DNA of 64,000 bases, taken from Siphonodentalium dalli (lineage: Eukaryota > Mollusca > Scaphopoda > Gadilida > Siphonodentaliidae). The DNA is taken from positions 50,948,760 through 51,012,759 of the forward strand of contig CP136069.1 of assembly GCA_032622095.1 (NCBI GenBank). The letters run 5' to 3'. The notes under the pieces are model-generated. The model saw nothing but the letters and a program-made list of their open reading frames with translations, was not told the origin of the DNA and made no database searches. Numbering within the stretch: position 1 is the stretch's first letter; each line of letters opens with the position of its first letter. Both the position numbers and the translations under genes were made by a program. Shown one piece after another: positions 10,898 through 23,115 of the stretch.

Positions 10898-11161
10898 TTA
10901 ACCCATTCTATACTAAATACTCACTGATGAGTACTAATTCCCTTTGGAAATGTTCAGATATAATAAGTTAAATAAACGACCATCGTTTGTTGAACTTATT
11001 ATCCATGCATTTCCCTCCAAAGAATATTAATCATTCTGACCTTGTGTTTTCTTTTCGTCACACTGCTGTCTGCTAATTTAACCTGAACACCCCTCCAAAT
11101 GAATAGACCATTCCTATCTATAATTCTGATGGGAGAATATATTTACTATGGAATGGGTTAA
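10898..11161. mobile_element. H-family element, first of a tandem pair
   Basis: TTAACCCATTCTATACTAAA to TTTACTATGGAATGGGTTAA. Contains an internal dyad TAATAAGTTAAATAAACGA / CGTTTGTTGAACTTATTAT. Shares TTAA at 11158-11161 with the following H copy. Confidence 0.75.
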
Positions 11162-11667
11162 CCCTGTCAATACTAAATACTCATTGTCGAGTACATGTAG
11201 ATATCCCTTAGGATATGTTCAGATAATAAGTTCAACAAAAGGACCTATGTAATAAACTGATGTTAAGCTTAGTATCTGAACATTCTCCCACCAATGAATA
11301 AGAATCCTTCTGCACTTTCTACAGTAATGCCCTAAATAATAGACTCCTTAACCACAGCAGAATTATTGGTAACTTAGCATTATGGGTAACTTTTCAGGTT
11401 TTAGTCGGAAATATGGCTTGTTGCCATTCATCGGAAAGCTCTCCCTGAGAGCTTTCCGATGAATGACAACAAGCCATATTTCCGACTAAATCCTGAAAAG
11501 TTACCCTTAATTCTGCTGTGGTTTAAGGAGTCGATTATTTAGGGCATTACTGTATAGTATGGCATCTGTTCATATTTTTTGAACATCCCTCCAGATGAAT
11601 AATAGACCACTCCAATGTATACTTTTATAAATTATTGGGAGAATCCATTCAGTAAATAAAGGGTTAA
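11158..11667. mobile_element. H-family element, second of the pair, with nested MITE-C
   Basis: TTAACCCTGTCAATACTAAA to AGTAAATAAAGGGTTAA, interrupted by a MITE-C at 11332-11552. The internal GTTCAGATAATAAGTTCAAC dyad matches the first copy. Confidence 0.75.
11332..11552. mobile_element. MITE-C nested in H
   Basis: CAGTAATGCCC to GGGCATTACTG, TA on both sides. The left arm carries a small duplication of ATTATGGGTAACTT not mirrored in the right arm. Confidence 0.88.
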
Positions 11668-12009
11668 ACACCATCTAGATAAAAAGAGATTAAAATTCAC
11701 AGATGCTTGGATTCCTCACTTGTCTACGTTAACAAATTGGTCAATTATACGAAATTCCGGGGCTAATATACGCACACAAAATGGATAAATTCGTGTATAA
11801 TTCCGTGCAGACAGCAGGTTCATGTTTCATGCTGTCAGCCCCTCTCATCAAATGGCTATTCCAGAGGTTCAATAAATGCACAAAATATTATTTTCAACAA
11901 CACTTTAGATGCTGCACATGCCTGATGTAACAGAAATGAAATTAGAACCATAGGTGGCGTGCCGGAGGGGGCAAGCGGCCCCACTTTTGTTAGTACCAAT
12001 TATGGGTAT
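11668..12009. other. No recognised feature
   Basis: Unique sequence; no coding frame or termini seen. Confidence 0.5.
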
Positions 12010-12985
12010 CAAACACTAAAAAAAAAGTTTAGTCAAAATTGTTGGGTTATTCAAAGTTGGGTTAGATTGTTGGGTTAGATTGTTGGGTTAGATAATCATT
12101 AGTTTTCATTTGCGTCCCTTGATAAAACATTGGATGTGAGCTCTCTTTGTCAAATTTTCTTCTCTTTATCGAACTCAAATAAATACATGGTGAAGGCATC
12201 CGTTACATGTATGTTGGAATTATATAGTTGTAACATTGCTAATTGTGTCTTTGGTAAAGTATTCTTTTCTAGGTTGTTAATTATTCCAGAAAATGAAGTC
12301 ATTACATGTATATATATGTTACACCTCGTTTCGGACTTTCATATTGCATAATAGGTTCAAAGTTTGGTTTAATTTAATATAATCTCAGATTATATGGTAA
12401 AAACTCATCATTTGAATTGAAAGATAATTATATATTGACATGGGTTGTCTCTAACCCCATGTTTAATCACTTCAAATCCAATGTTTGGTTAATTTAACAA
12501 CGTTTGGTTACAAATATTTGGTTACTTTTTATAACAGCTCTAACCAAATGTTTAGTCAGATTCGGTTTACCCAACAAACCGGCCAAATAAAGCTGCAACA
12601 GCCTAAATTATCTTGGGTCTGTCTCAATAAAACCATACGAATATGGATATCATTGGAACCGGCTCATTGACCACATTGTGATGGTTACAGTTATGCCCTG
12701 TGCCAATGCATTCTCTTATATATGCGAGTCGACCATAGGTCGCCTCGCATATATAAGAGAATGCATTGGCCTAAAAAAAAACTTTTTTTAACACTTTTTA
12801 CCATTTTTTCTTACATTCTTTAACAATTTTATAATTTTTAATGTGTTAAGCCAATGCATTCTCTTATATATGCGAGGCGACCTATGGTCGACTCGCATAT
12901 ATAAGAGAATGCATTGGCACAGGGCCGTTCTGTTGGGTAAAGGGTTAAACATTGGGTTATATTCAACCCAATTTTTGTTAGTGTA
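12010..12985. mobile_element. M element (candidate) with nested MITE-A
   Basis: Inverted ends ACACTAAAAAAAAAGTTTAG and complement of AACCCAATTTTTGTTAGTGT. The interior repeats GTTGGGTTAGATT (15-bp spacing, about 12045-12095) and AAATGTTTGGTTA phrases. A MITE-A lies near the right end (12561-12948). Target duplication is not clear. Confidence 0.5.
12561..12948. mobile_element. MITE-A copy
   Basis: Left end decayed (GGTTTACCCAACAAACC), right end TGTTGGGTAAAGGGTTAA intact. Belongs to the TCTTGGGTCTG / GGCTCATTG sequence subtype. Both hairpins complete. Confidence 0.88.
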
Positions 12986-13385
12986 TATGCAATACATAGG
13001 TTTACCGCATACAGTGGACCCATACAGTGGGGAGCGGGTGCACTGCTGTATGAAGTTATGTGAAACACTGTATACATGTATTCTGAATCCAATCTCAATA
13101 TGTAGAAGACATTTGCTAGAACTATTCATAAAGGATGTGAGACCGCATGAAAGCTTGGAATAGAGAATTCATTTATTGTACATTCTGACATCAAGGTTTT
13201 CATAAGCTCCAGGGTGACAGCTAATAAACCAGAGGAGTTATCTCTTCTTTGAAACAAAACACTCCAGAAGTTAAATGTATATTAACCATAATTGTGTACA
13301 CTAGAAATTGGAAGTGTTTCAACAGTTTGATTGCTTGTTTACAGTTCATAATATTTTCTAAAGATCCACTGTATTGGCACAGCTA
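12986..13385. other. No recognised feature
   Basis: Unique sequence. Open frames overlapping its left part come from the neighbouring hairpin and are not supported as genes. Confidence 0.5.
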
Positions 13386-13538
13386 CAGTAATGCCCTAAG
13401 TAATCCACTCCTTAACCACAGCAGAATTATGGGTAACTTTTCAGGATTTTGTCGGAAATAGGCCATATTTCCGACTATCCTGAAACATTACCCATAATTC
13501 TGCTGTGGTTAAGGAATCGATTATTTAGGGCATTACTG
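13386..13538. mobile_element. MITE-C, deleted at the palindrome centre
   Basis: CAGTAATGCCCTAAGTAATC to GGGCATTACTG with TA both sides; 153 bp instead of about 215 because the loop-proximal part of both arms is gone. Confidence 0.85.
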
Positions 13539-13553
13539 TATGAGCAGAGTTCT

Positions 13554-13960
13554 TTAAAGGCCCACTTAATTTTCGAGTCACTGATTATTTGTTTTATAAT
13601 GCCTTGATATACGGTTTTAATAACAATTTATGCCATAATATATAATTAAAATACTACAATTCATCACAATTTGAAACGTCTTGTGTCTCTGAAGATGCCC
13701 ATAGAGAAATAGAAAACAGCTGAAATCATAGAAAGATTTCCCTCATTATGGCTCCCAGTATGCAACAGAATTCAAACTAAAAATGTATTTTCAATGGAAG
13801 GGGAATAACTCTATATCTTAAGATATAGAGTTATTCCCCTTCCATTGAAAATAAAGAAATTTGAGCACATAATACCAGTCGGTATCTCAACAAAAACAAC
13901 ATGATCGTAGTTTATTACACTGAATAAGTCAATAGTACAATGTTTGTCATCTCGACTATT
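13554..13960. mobile_element. MITE-F copy lacking its right end
   Basis: TTAAAGGCCCACTTAATTTT at the left and about 400 bp parallel to the copy at 4684. No GTGGGCCTTTAA right end follows. A perfect 60-bp hairpin around ATATCTTAAGATAT (about 13790-13853) marks its centre, much better paired than in the other copy. Confidence 0.72.
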
Positions 13961-14316
13961 TAGAATGCACTTCCGCCTCCACCAACATATACAATCTAAC
14001 GACGTCTCTGACTTTGCATGAGAAAGATTCCACATATGCAGTCAGGTACATCTGACATTATGTTCTATACAACCAATGATATTCCCTGACAAGGCATCCC
14101 TGGTTGCTTTGGTACTTTGACATTAAGTTGCATTTGATAACAGGACTGAGTGCTTTCATTATCTGTGCTAAAATGTCACAACAATCAATAGGTATGGCAG
14201 GGTATATTGTAATGCCTGCCATTCTATTATCATTCTAATAGGTTTCTTGTCTGTATTACTGCTGTGTAAAACTATTCCCAGCAAGAGATGCACAGATGGG
14301 TAACGAAGTGTTTCCT
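13961..14316. other. No recognised feature
   Basis: Unique sequence beyond the truncated MITE-F; no coding frame or termini. Confidence 0.45.
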
Positions 14317-14691
14317 TTAACCCTTTACCCAACAAACCGGCCCAAAACGGCCAAATAAAGCTGCAACAGCCTAAATTATCTTGGGTCTGTCTCAATAAAA
14401 CCATACAAATATGGATATCATTGGAACCGGCTCATTGACCACATTGTGATGGTTACGGTTATGCCCTGTGCCAATGCATTGTCTTATATATGCGAGTCGA
14501 CCATTGCATTGGCCTAAAAAATATCTTTTTTTAACACTTTTTACCATTTTTTCTTACATTCTTTAACAATTTTATAATTTTTAATGTGTTAAGCCAATGC
14601 ATTCTCTTATATATGCGAGGCGACCTATGGTCGACTCGCATATATAAGAGAATGCATTGGCACAGGGCCCTTCTGTTGGGTAAAGGGTTAA
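14317..14691. mobile_element. MITE-A copy with hairpin 1 collapsed
   Basis: TTAACCCTTTACCCAACA to TGTTGGGTAAAGGGTTAA. Hairpin 1 has lost nearly all of its 3' arm (GTCGACCATTGCATTGG), while hairpin 2 is intact. TCTTGGGTCTG subtype. Confidence 0.9.
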
Positions 14692-14693
14692 CC

Positions 14694-14948
14694 CAAGCCT
14701 TGAAATGGTGTGTCTGTCATTTGCAGAATGAGGTTCCCAGAGGGTGAATTTAGTGATGCTACCCCGCATAGCGGGCTAGCATCACAAAATTCTCCCTCTG
14801 GGAACCTCATTCTGCTGAGGTGTAAGCAGAATGAGGTCCCCAGAGGGTGAATTTGGTGATGCTAGCCCCGCTATGTGGGATAGCATCACTAAATTCACCC
14901 TCTGGGGACCTCATTCTGCAAATGACAGGCACACTATTTCAAGGCTTG
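14694..14948. mobile_element. MITE-D copy
   Basis: CAAGCCTTGAAATGGTGTG to CACTATTTCAAGGCTTG. Two inverted modules stand back to back with almost no middle. Flanks GGTTAACC and CTTTAACC match at 6 of 8 positions. The left flank is the end of the adjacent MITE-A, so MITE-D inserted later. Confidence 0.85.
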
Positions 14949-16491
14949 CTTTAACCGTTGGTAACTGAATACATAACAGGCAGTGACACCTTCTTATATC
15001 ACTTTTGTATAAAATTATTCCCTACTATTAAAGATGTAGGGCCAATACTATAAAACAATTTACAATTGTGAAGTTGTAAAAGTTACAAATATAATGATAA
15101 GGATGGTTAATTTTCCAACACACACCTAACATAATGTTGAGATTCTTGAAGCAATATTGAACTCAATTAAATTGCCATTTGAGCCTTTCACTACTTCAGA
15201 TCATGTACTTTTTTATGGCAGTTATTCATTTCCACTCAATTTGTATACTAGCTGAGAATGCACTTCCCAAAATATCCATTCTAAAACTATGATTAAATTA
15301 ATCTTTTTGACATTGTTATTGTTATATAATATGCTTGATGTGGTCTTCAGATAGCATAATTCCTTCAGTTGGTGTAGTTGATTAACAATTAAGTAGTTTT
15401 CTGTGTAGGTCCATCCTAAACTTTCCACCTCCTGACATAGCTCTGGTGCAGAAACTCCTTAAGATGTTCAATTTCAGGTTACTTGTCGATTTGATGCTTG
15501 TATAATATAGACAGATATGTGATAATTATACATATGTGGAATTTGGTAGCCCTTTTCGTGGATTGCTTTGGGATATGGCTGCAAATTAATAGAATATTCT
15601 ACTGCACATATCATTTGATCAAGAATATTGCCATGCCTTTATGGGATTATAAATTTATTTTCGGGGCAAATGGGAAGACAAGAAGTATACAACTGCTGGA
15701 GATGACGCGAGTCCTATGTAAAGCATATGTGCACTTATACTAGCACCGCAGTCTGGGCTAGACGAAGTAGGTGCAGGTTAACCTAATTCAAACCCGACAT
15801 CGGGACCAATTGGACCAATTTTCAACCTTGATCTGAGTTAAAGGACTTCTCAATGTGCCATTCTGATCGATACATGGCCATTTCCATAAGAAAAACATTG
15901 AAGCAATGAACACTCATATATACTGAGTCAGTACTTCCATAAATCTGATATTTATTCAAACTACTCTCCAACCTGGACTTGATGTGAGCAATCAATAGTA
16001 GACACCTTTTGCATAATGAACGACAATATATAATTATTACGAATAGGGTACCACGTCATTAAAATTTCTGTTATTTCTATTTGTCGTCATTTTTCCCTAT
16101 CCATTGTTACGATTACGGTTTTAGATTTTAAACAAAACTCACAAATACATCATATAGTAATAAGTTTGTGATCGTTTCTCAGATCCTCAATGTGGGAGAT
16201 TACTCTGATATTATTTCCTTAAATTGTGATCGCCATGTGGCCTTAATTTTTATCTATTAGTGGCAATCAAATCATTCGTCGTCATGACACACGAGAATCT
16301 TGTGAAACACAATGCGCTAAGCTATGACCTGATAACATCATAATTAAGTTCAAAATAATCAAGCCACGCAGAACAATAATCCCATTACTGTGAGTGGCAA
16401 GTACGAATGTCTCACAAACGAACTCGTAATCGTCAAAAAGATTTCTGGACCATCCAAAAAAATTATGACTACAAATAGCTACAGTAATGCT
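14949..16491. other. Unique sequence, no recognised gene
   Basis: About 1.5 kb without recognisable transposon ends. Open frames of 60-80 codons (15222-15428 minus, 15498-15743 plus) are rich in Ile/Tyr/Lys as expected by chance in AT-rich DNA and show no domain. Could be intron or intergenic. Confidence 0.5.
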
Positions 16492-16694
16492 CTAAATAAT
16501 CAACTCCTTAACCACAGCAGAATTATGGGTAATTTTTCAGGATTTAGACGGAAATATGGCTTGTTGCCATTCATCGGAAAGCTCTCAGTGAGAGCTTTCC
16601 GATGAATGGTAACAAGCCATATTTCCGACTAAATCCTGAAAAATTACCCATAATTCTGCTGTGGTTAAGGAGTCGATTATTTAGGGCATTACTG
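16492..16694. mobile_element. MITE-C copy
   Basis: CAGTAATGCTCTAAATAATC to GGGCATTACTG with TA on both sides; the GGGTAATTTTTCAGG arm variant recurs at 22581, 25894 and 47172. Confidence 0.88.
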
Positions 16695-16719
16695 TATTCG
16701 TAATAATTATCTGTCATTG

Positions 16720-17178
16720 TTAAAGGTACTCAATCTGATCAGACGGTCCCATATCATCAAGATACAACAATATTTCTTCAAAATACTCTTTAGTTATCAG
16801 AATCGGTTAATTGCAATAAAATAATGCTAACCACTGTCAACTATGGTATCAAATTTCCCAAACATGTTATTTATCAACATTTTGTTCAACGAAATATGGC
16901 CGTATTATCACTTGAGTACCATGAAATTTGGCCGTATTACCACTTGGTTTTAGAGTTATCCATCCTCATCCGCAATTTTGTCTGAGACTGTCTGTTTGAC
17001 GACGTTTTTCTGGTCCACAAATAATTGCACATCTCGAGAAATAACAAATGTCAAAAATTGATATCTGATCACTCTGAGCTTTGATGGGTGGGTTCCTTGA
17101 CTCAAATAAAATATTTTTCACCCCCGAAGCCAAAGAAATAGTAATTTCGGAGCGTTAATTTGAATAATGCATCTTTAA
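16720..17178. mobile_element. MITE-E' copy
   Basis: TTAAAGGTACTCAATCTGAT to AATAATGCATCTTTAA. Shares the GACGGTCCCATATCATC outer arm with the copies at 2365 and 5479. Confidence 0.78.
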
Positions 17179-17461
17179 TTATGCAAATGGTGTCTAATAG
17201 TATAATTCGTGAGAAAGAAGAAAGAATGTTGGAAAGGAACCATAACTCTACAGAAGGTGCTTATCTACGTTAAGAGTAAAGTAGAGTATCTACACAACAA
17301 ATTAAAGCAGGCTACTTCAGGGTGAAAGAGTAAACAAATATAAACTAACTATATATAGTGTCGGCAGCATGGTGATGAAGCGAAATGAATACTGAAAATC
17401 TTTGGGATTTCCTCTCTTTTTCATAACAATTGTAATGTTGCTCAGTTGACAAATCTTGCTA

Positions 17462-17741
17462 TTAACTCTTCCATGACTGGAGCTTCCTGAAATTTTGCGA
17501 AAACCCTATGCCAGTATGTGCATTCTCTTTATATGCGAGTCTCCCATATGGAGTCTTGCATATACATGTATAAGAGAATACATTGGCCTAACAATATTTA
17601 CCGTGACCTTGTAAGCCAGTGCATTCTCTTATATATGTGAGTCTCCCTATGGGAGACTGGGAGACTCGCATATATAAGAGAATGCACTGGCACAGGATGT
17701 TAAATGCTGCGCCAGAGCGATTCCCATTATGAAAGGTTTAT
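17462..17741. mobile_element. MITE-B copy, reverse orientation
   Basis: TTAACTCTTCCATGACTGGA to CCATTATGAAAGGTTTA. Both hairpins present, the second with a duplicated GGGAGACT at its apex. Confidence 0.85.
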
Positions 17742-17834
17742 ATAACACTCCTGTATGGAGCCCCACATGGACCCAAGCAGATGACAGTCATCTGTGCATC
17801 ATTCTTTCTGTCTGGGGCTCCATAAAGGGTTAAC
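17742..17834. mobile_element. O-family mini-foldback
   Basis: GGAGCCCCACATGGACCCA pairs with TCTGTCTGGGGCTCC; ends with ATAAAGGGTTAA. A relative (CAGAGCCCCAGAC ... TGGGGCTCCCTG) is nested in the spacer of family J at 63651-63741. Confidence 0.5.
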
Positions 17835-18174
17835 CTTTTTTTGCTGAACAGATTCTCACATTGATTTATAAAATTATACCTTTATTTCTTTGGAAGTGTT
17901 TTTGATTTTTTTTTTCATACCGCCACCAATATCTTATCTTACAAGTACCAACATCGTAAGATTCCTGTTCTTTCATTTTTAGGGAATTTTCAGATAATAG
18001 TTCAACAAACAAATTTATTTTTAAATACCTATTAAAGCATTCCCCAAATGGACTTTTCAGTAGCGGTTACAAAAAAGTGACGATGTGATGTTAGCTGTCA
18101 AAATTGTGATTCAAAGCAACATTTTTCCTCCATTTGGCCTTCCTTTTTGAGTCCCCATAGCTCCTGTGTGGCCT
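17835..18174. other. No recognised feature
   Basis: AT-rich unique sequence; GAGTCCCCATAGCTCC near 18150 may be an O-family scrap. Confidence 0.4.
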
Positions 18175-18539
18175 TTAACCCTTTACCCAACAAACCGACC
18201 AAATAAAGCTTCAACAGCCTAAAATATCTTCGGTCTGTCTCAATAGAACCATACAAATATGGATATCATTGGAATCGGCTCCTTGACCACATTGTGATAG
18301 TTACAGTTATGCCCTGTGCCAATGCATTCTCTTATATATGCGAGTCGACCATAGGTCGCCTCGCATATATAAGAGAATGAATTGGCATAAAAAAAAAATT
18401 CTTACATTCTTTAACAATTTTATAATTTTTAATGTGTTAAGCCAATGCATTCTCTTATATATGCGAGGCGACCTATGGTCGACTCGCATATATAAGAGAA
18501 TGCATTGGCACAGGGCCCTTCTGTTGGGTAAAGGGTTAA
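18175..18539. mobile_element. MITE-A copy, short spacer
   Basis: TTAACCCTTTACCCAACA to TGTTGGGTAAAGGGTTAA, TCTTCGGTCTG subtype. The spacer between hairpins lacks the ACACTTTTTACC part, a deletion shared with copies at 42178 and 55866, so these three form a lineage. Confidence 0.9.
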
Positions 18540-18582
18540 ACCCTGCAATAGCATTGATTTTGATGAACGACCACTCAATGCA

Positions 18583-19002
18583 GGCCTGAAGATATGGTGC
18601 CGGACATTTGCAGAATGAGGTCCCCAGAAGGGGAATTTAGTGATGCTACCCCACATGCACAGAGGGGCTAGCATTACTAAATTCATCTTATGGGACCTCA
18701 TTCTGCGTAGACCTTGTCATCTCTGGAAAGTATCTTTATTATCAAATTAATAAGTATTTTAGTTAATACTTAAGAGTTTATTTTTTTTAGTTTAGTTTCT
18801 CTATTATCACCAAATTGGTGCCCGATGGGTGAACATCATCATCTTCACCGTCTGGGAACTTAAAGGTGTGTCTAAGTCTCCCATAGCAGATGAGGTACCC
18901 AGAAGGTGAATTTAGTGCTGCTAGCCCACTGTGTGGGGTATCATCACTAAATTCACAATTTGGGGTCCTCATTCTGCAAATGTCCAGCACCATATTCTCA
19001 GG
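18583..19002. mobile_element. MITE-D, GGTGCCGG end subtype
   Basis: CCTGAAGATATGGTGCCGG at the left and its complement CACCATATTCTCAGG at the right, with AGAATGAGGTCCCCAGA blocks and the GATGAACATCATC-type middle. No clear target duplication. Confidence 0.75.
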
Positions 19003-19469
19003 TTTGAATTGCCATGGGCAGCCTTGAATTTTGGTGATATTAGCACAGCTCACTTGTCATCTAATTTAACCATACTGAATTGATGGTCTTGGAGGGAGGG
19101 GTGGAAAAAGCTTTAAAATTGCTGAGATATGGACTTTAATTTTACATTTGAAGGCCTTGCAGAAAAAAATGACCTTTAATTTCATTCAGCAGTTAGACAT
19201 CTAACAATTTGTTTGAGCTCGATTTTTTAGTAATAGCACCATAGGGCAACTAATTCCTGCAATTTCAGCATTCTTGATTTAACACTGCATTATCCGTATT
19301 AACCCAAACACTGATTTTCGTATTCTTTAGATTAGAAACCATTTGATAGCCCGTTTTTGGAGCTATGAAGCATGGGAACGTTTGAGGTGACTTTATAATA
19401 AACATGTGCACATTCACTCTAGTCCCAGATATTTTGTAGAAAATAGAAAAAACAATTCTTGATTCCTGA
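19003..19469. other. No recognised feature
   Basis: Unique sequence; no coding or repeat structure that I can support. Confidence 0.5.
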
Positions 19470-19834
19470 CAAGCCAGCAAATAGTGCGTCTGTCAAGTGC
19501 AGAATGAGGTCCCCAGATGGTGAATTTAGTTATGCTATCCCGCACAGCAGGGTAACATCACTAAATTAACCCTCAGGGGACCTCAGTCTGCTTTGGCCTC
19601 ATCTTCTGGGAAGTATCTGTAGTCTCAAATTAACATTGTTTTTAGTTACTTTTTCCCTTCTGTTCAACTGGGGAATTTCAATCTGATCTACGTCTTCCCA
19701 TAGCAGTTGAGGCCTAAGCAGAATGAGGTTACCAGAGGGTGAATTTTGCTAGCACACCGTGCGGGATAATATCACTAAATTCACCCTCTGGGGACCTCAT
19801 TCTGCAAATGACAGACACACTATATCCAGGCTTG
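19470..19834. mobile_element. MITE-D copy with 8-bp duplication
   Basis: CAAGCCAGCAAATAGTGCG to ATCCAGGCTTG. ATTCCTGA / ATTCCCGA flank it (7 of 8). Contains both AGAATGAGG modules and the TTCCCTTCTGTTCAACTGG middle. Confidence 0.85.
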
Positions 19835-19850
19835 ATTCCCGACTTGCATA

Positions 19851-20111
19851 TTAACCCTGTTTTACTAAATGGATTATCCCACAAAGTTATAAAAATATAA
19901 ATTGGAATGGTCTATTATTCATCTGGAGGAATGTTCAGGAAATATCAGTAAACGACAGATAGTACAAGACAATGCAGGATATTTCATATTAATTTGTGGG
20001 AAATGTTCAGATAATAAGTACAACAAACGATCTATGGCCATTTGTGGAACTTATTTTCTGAACATTTCCCAAAGAGAACTACTCGTCACTGAGTATATAG
20101 TATAGAAAAGA
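19851..20111. mobile_element. H-family copy, inverted
   Basis: TTAACCCTGTTTTACTAAAT at the left; the right side reads TCACTGAGTATATAGTATAG, the complement of the first H copy's left end. Internal GTTCAGATAATAAGTAC dyad present. Right TTAA lost. Confidence 0.65.
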
Positions 20112-20167
20112 TGTTCAAGATATTCAGTTAGAACATATTTGAAATAAAATCTTATTCTTCATTACCA

Positions 20168-20441
20168 TTAACCTTTCCATGACTGGAGCTTCCTGAAATT
20201 TTGCGAAAACCCTGTGCCAATGCATTATCTTATATGTGCGAGTCTCCCATAGGGAGCCTCGCTTATATAAGAGAATACATTGGCCTAACAATATTTTCCT
20301 TGACCTTGTAAGCCAGTGCATTCTCTTATATAGGCGAGGCTCCCTACAGGAGACTCGTATTTTTATAAGAGAATGTACTGGCACAGGATCTTTAATGCTG
20401 TACAAGCACAGCTCCCGTCATGAACCCCATGAAAGGGTTAA
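20168..20441. mobile_element. MITE-B copy, reverse
   Basis: TTAACCTTTCCATGACTGG to CCCATGAAAGGGTTAA; both hairpins present, spacer TTTTCCTTGACCTTGTAAG. Confidence 0.88.
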
Positions 20442-20784
20442 GCACTTACAAACCACAAGGCATATGAAGTAGGCTTATAAATTCCAAAATCCATTTTTCA
20501 TTTCAAAATTTGCTTTAATTTTAAAGACATATGATATTGTGGACTTATTTCATTGAATAAAACTGATAAGTTACTAACCAAACACTATCCCCATTGGACA
20601 AATGTCACAATGAACTAAGTTTGTCGAAAATTCCAACCACATTGACTACAGTTGGGTTGAAGTCTCTAAATATATATTATATTTTCCACTTGGTCATTCT
20701 TGGCTCAAACATATTTTATACACTAAATAAATCCAAAGCAGCACTAGATTTCATAAAAATTAAACTGGAACCATGAATACGTCT

Positions 20785-21047
20785 TTAACCATTCCATGAC
20801 TTGAGCTTCCCGAAATTTTGCAAAAACCCTGTGCCAGTACATTCTCTTATATATGCGAGTCTCCCATATAGAGCCTCGCATATATAAAAGAATGCATTGG
20901 CCTAACAATATTTACCTTGACCTTGTAAGCCAGTGCATTCTTTTATATATGCAAGTCTCCCATAGGGATACTCGCATATGTAAGAGAATGCACTGACACA
21001 GGATCTTTAATTCTGCACCGGCGCAGCTCCCATCATGAAAGGGTCAA
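20785..21047. mobile_element. MITE-B copy with duplicated host flank
   Basis: TTAACCATTCCATGACTTG to CATCATGAAAGGGTCAA. Immediately downstream AAACTGGAACCGTTAATACG nearly repeats the sequence just upstream (AAACTGGAACCATGAATACG, 20761-20780), a duplication longer than a TTAA insertion explains. Confidence 0.85.
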
Positions 21048-21299
21048 ACTGGAACCGTTAATACGAAGAGGTCATCTGAAACTAATATGTTCAGTAAATT
21101 CTTATGAATGTGCACAAACGAAAGTAGTTTTTTCTCAGCCAATCCAGACTGGAAGGGACCAAGGAAACTTGGTTTAAAATTAAAGAAACCCTAATAATGT
21201 TCCCATGCTTCACATTGTAATGGTTTCTGCCACATGTGTGCCTTCATGCCTGATGGAATATTTGTTTTCTCTCCATACTAGGGTCTTCTCATTCCAATA

Positions 21300-22400
21300 G
21301 ATTAAGTGCAGCAGAACTTGGTAACCGATATCAGTGCATAAAATTTGAGGTGACCAATCAGTTCGGTCGCATACCATAAAAAAATTGAGGCCTGAGTATG
21401 ATTGCCATCAATGCTCTTCTATAGCAGACTTTACGGCCAGATCCAGTGGTGGGATGTTTCGTTTAATTGACTTTTTCACACAAATTAAAGGTACTCAATC
21501 CGATTAGATGCTCCTAAATTACTATTTCTTTGGCTTTGGGGGTAAAAAATATTTGATTCGAGTCGAGGAACCCACACATCAAAGCTCAGAGTGATCAGAT
21601 ATCAATTTTTGGAGATGTGGTCCACTTCCATGAGCTCAAACAGACAAATTGCGGGTGTAAGATTGATAACTCTAAAATCGAGTGGTTATTATTGTTAATA
21701 GAAACCACTTGATTTTCGAATTATCCATCTTACAACCGCAATTTGTCTGTAATTTGTCATTTTGAGCACATGGAAGTGGACCACATCTCCAAAAATTAAC
21801 AAATTTCAAAAATCGATATCTGATCACTCTGAGCTTTGAAGGGTGGGTTCCTCGACTTGAATAAAATATTTTTTACCCCCGAAGCCAAAGAAATAGTAAT
21901 TTAGGGGTGCATAATCGGATTGAGTACCTTTAATACAAAATGATGCATTTATCGGAAAGATTGATATCTTACAGTCATAACGATGTATTATAATCTATCT
22001 GTTGTGTAAAATTACACAGAATATGCCATGTAATTTGGAGTAATCTCATATTTGATATATTTGTTTACATCTAGAGAAGACCCCAAACTGTTACAAATTC
22101 GCGAGGTCAAATGAGTTTGTATTCTTTTGAAATTATGTAAACATTGTGATAAAATATATTTTTCTTATTAACTTACTACTTTCAGTTGTCAACTCTTGTG
22201 GAGTTCAGAACAAATATAATGTTTTCTATGGAATAAACTGGGTTACTTTCACAATTTTGACATTTAATTACTGGCATTGATGATTTTAGATGAGTGGGTG
22301 AGTTATGCTTAAAAGTCCGCTATAGAAGAGTAAGGAAACCGCACTTCGAAGTAAACCAGTATTTTCGCTAGCTGGTTTAAGTTGAAGAAAATTGGACTAG
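21300..22400. mobile_element. L-family relative with nested MITE-E
   Basis: Right end GCTAGCTGGTTTAAG ... TTGGACTAG matches, inverted, the left end of the element at 27726. Interior GTTGTCAACTCTTGTGGAG and CGAGGTCAAATGAGTT blocks are shared with that copy. The left end is eroded. A MITE-E sits at 21485-21933. Confidence 0.65.
21485..21933. mobile_element. MITE-E copy
   Basis: TTAAAGGTACTCAATCCGAT to ATCGGATTGAGTACCTTTAA; full palindrome nested in an L-family element. Confidence 0.9.
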
Positions 22401-22580
22401 AGGCATACTTCTATTTCAATCGATTGCTGCTCCTTTTCCACATACATGTGGTGTTGTTGGGATTTAGCATGCAACACATGTTGTTGATATGATAACTACA
22501 TGTATGTGTTATTCAACAGATATAATAGCAGTATCTCAATCTGATAGTTGAAGATACATGTTCTGCTTTGACACCATATA

Positions 22581-22792
22581 CAGTATTGCCCTAAATATTA
22601 AACTCCTTAACCACAGCAGAATTATGGGTAATTTTTCTGGATTTAGTCGGAAATATGGCTTGTTGCCATTCATCGGAAAACTTTCACTGAGAGCTTTCCG
22701 ATGAATGGCAACAAGCCATATTTCCGACTAAATCCTGAACAATTACCCATAATTCTGCTGTTTTTAAGGAGTCGATTATTTAGGGCATTACA
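22581..22792. mobile_element. MITE-C copy
   Basis: CAGTATTGCCCTAAATATT to GGGCATTAC followed by ATATA; arms intact, right tip eroded. Confidence 0.85.
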
Positions 22793-22854
22793 TATAAGCA
22801 CAATTGGTACATTCTCTAATCCAGAAAGTAATCAGATCCTACCCATGAGGCCAT

Positions 22855-23115
22855 TAACCCTTCCATGACTGGAGCTTCCTGAAATTTTGTGAAAACCTTG
22901 TGCCAATGCATTCTCTTTTATATGTGAGTCTCCCATAGGGTGCCTCGCATATATAAGAGAATACATTGGCCAAACAATATTTACCTTGACCTTGTAAGCA
23001 GTGTATTCTCTTATATATGCAAGACTCCCTATGGGAGACTCGCATATATAACAAAATGCACTGGCACAGGATCTTTAATGCTGCACCAGCTCTACTCCCG
23101 TCATGAAAGAGATAA
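22855..23115. mobile_element. MITE-B copy, reverse
   Basis: TTAACCCTTCCATGACTGG to GTCATGAAAGAGATAA; both hairpins with minor decay. Confidence 0.86.

Noticed and set aside
12045-12095. GGGTTA-containing tandem motif as interstitial telomere repeat
   Set aside because: The repeating unit is about 15 bp (GTTGGGTTAGATT), not TTAGGG, and lies inside the candidate M element.
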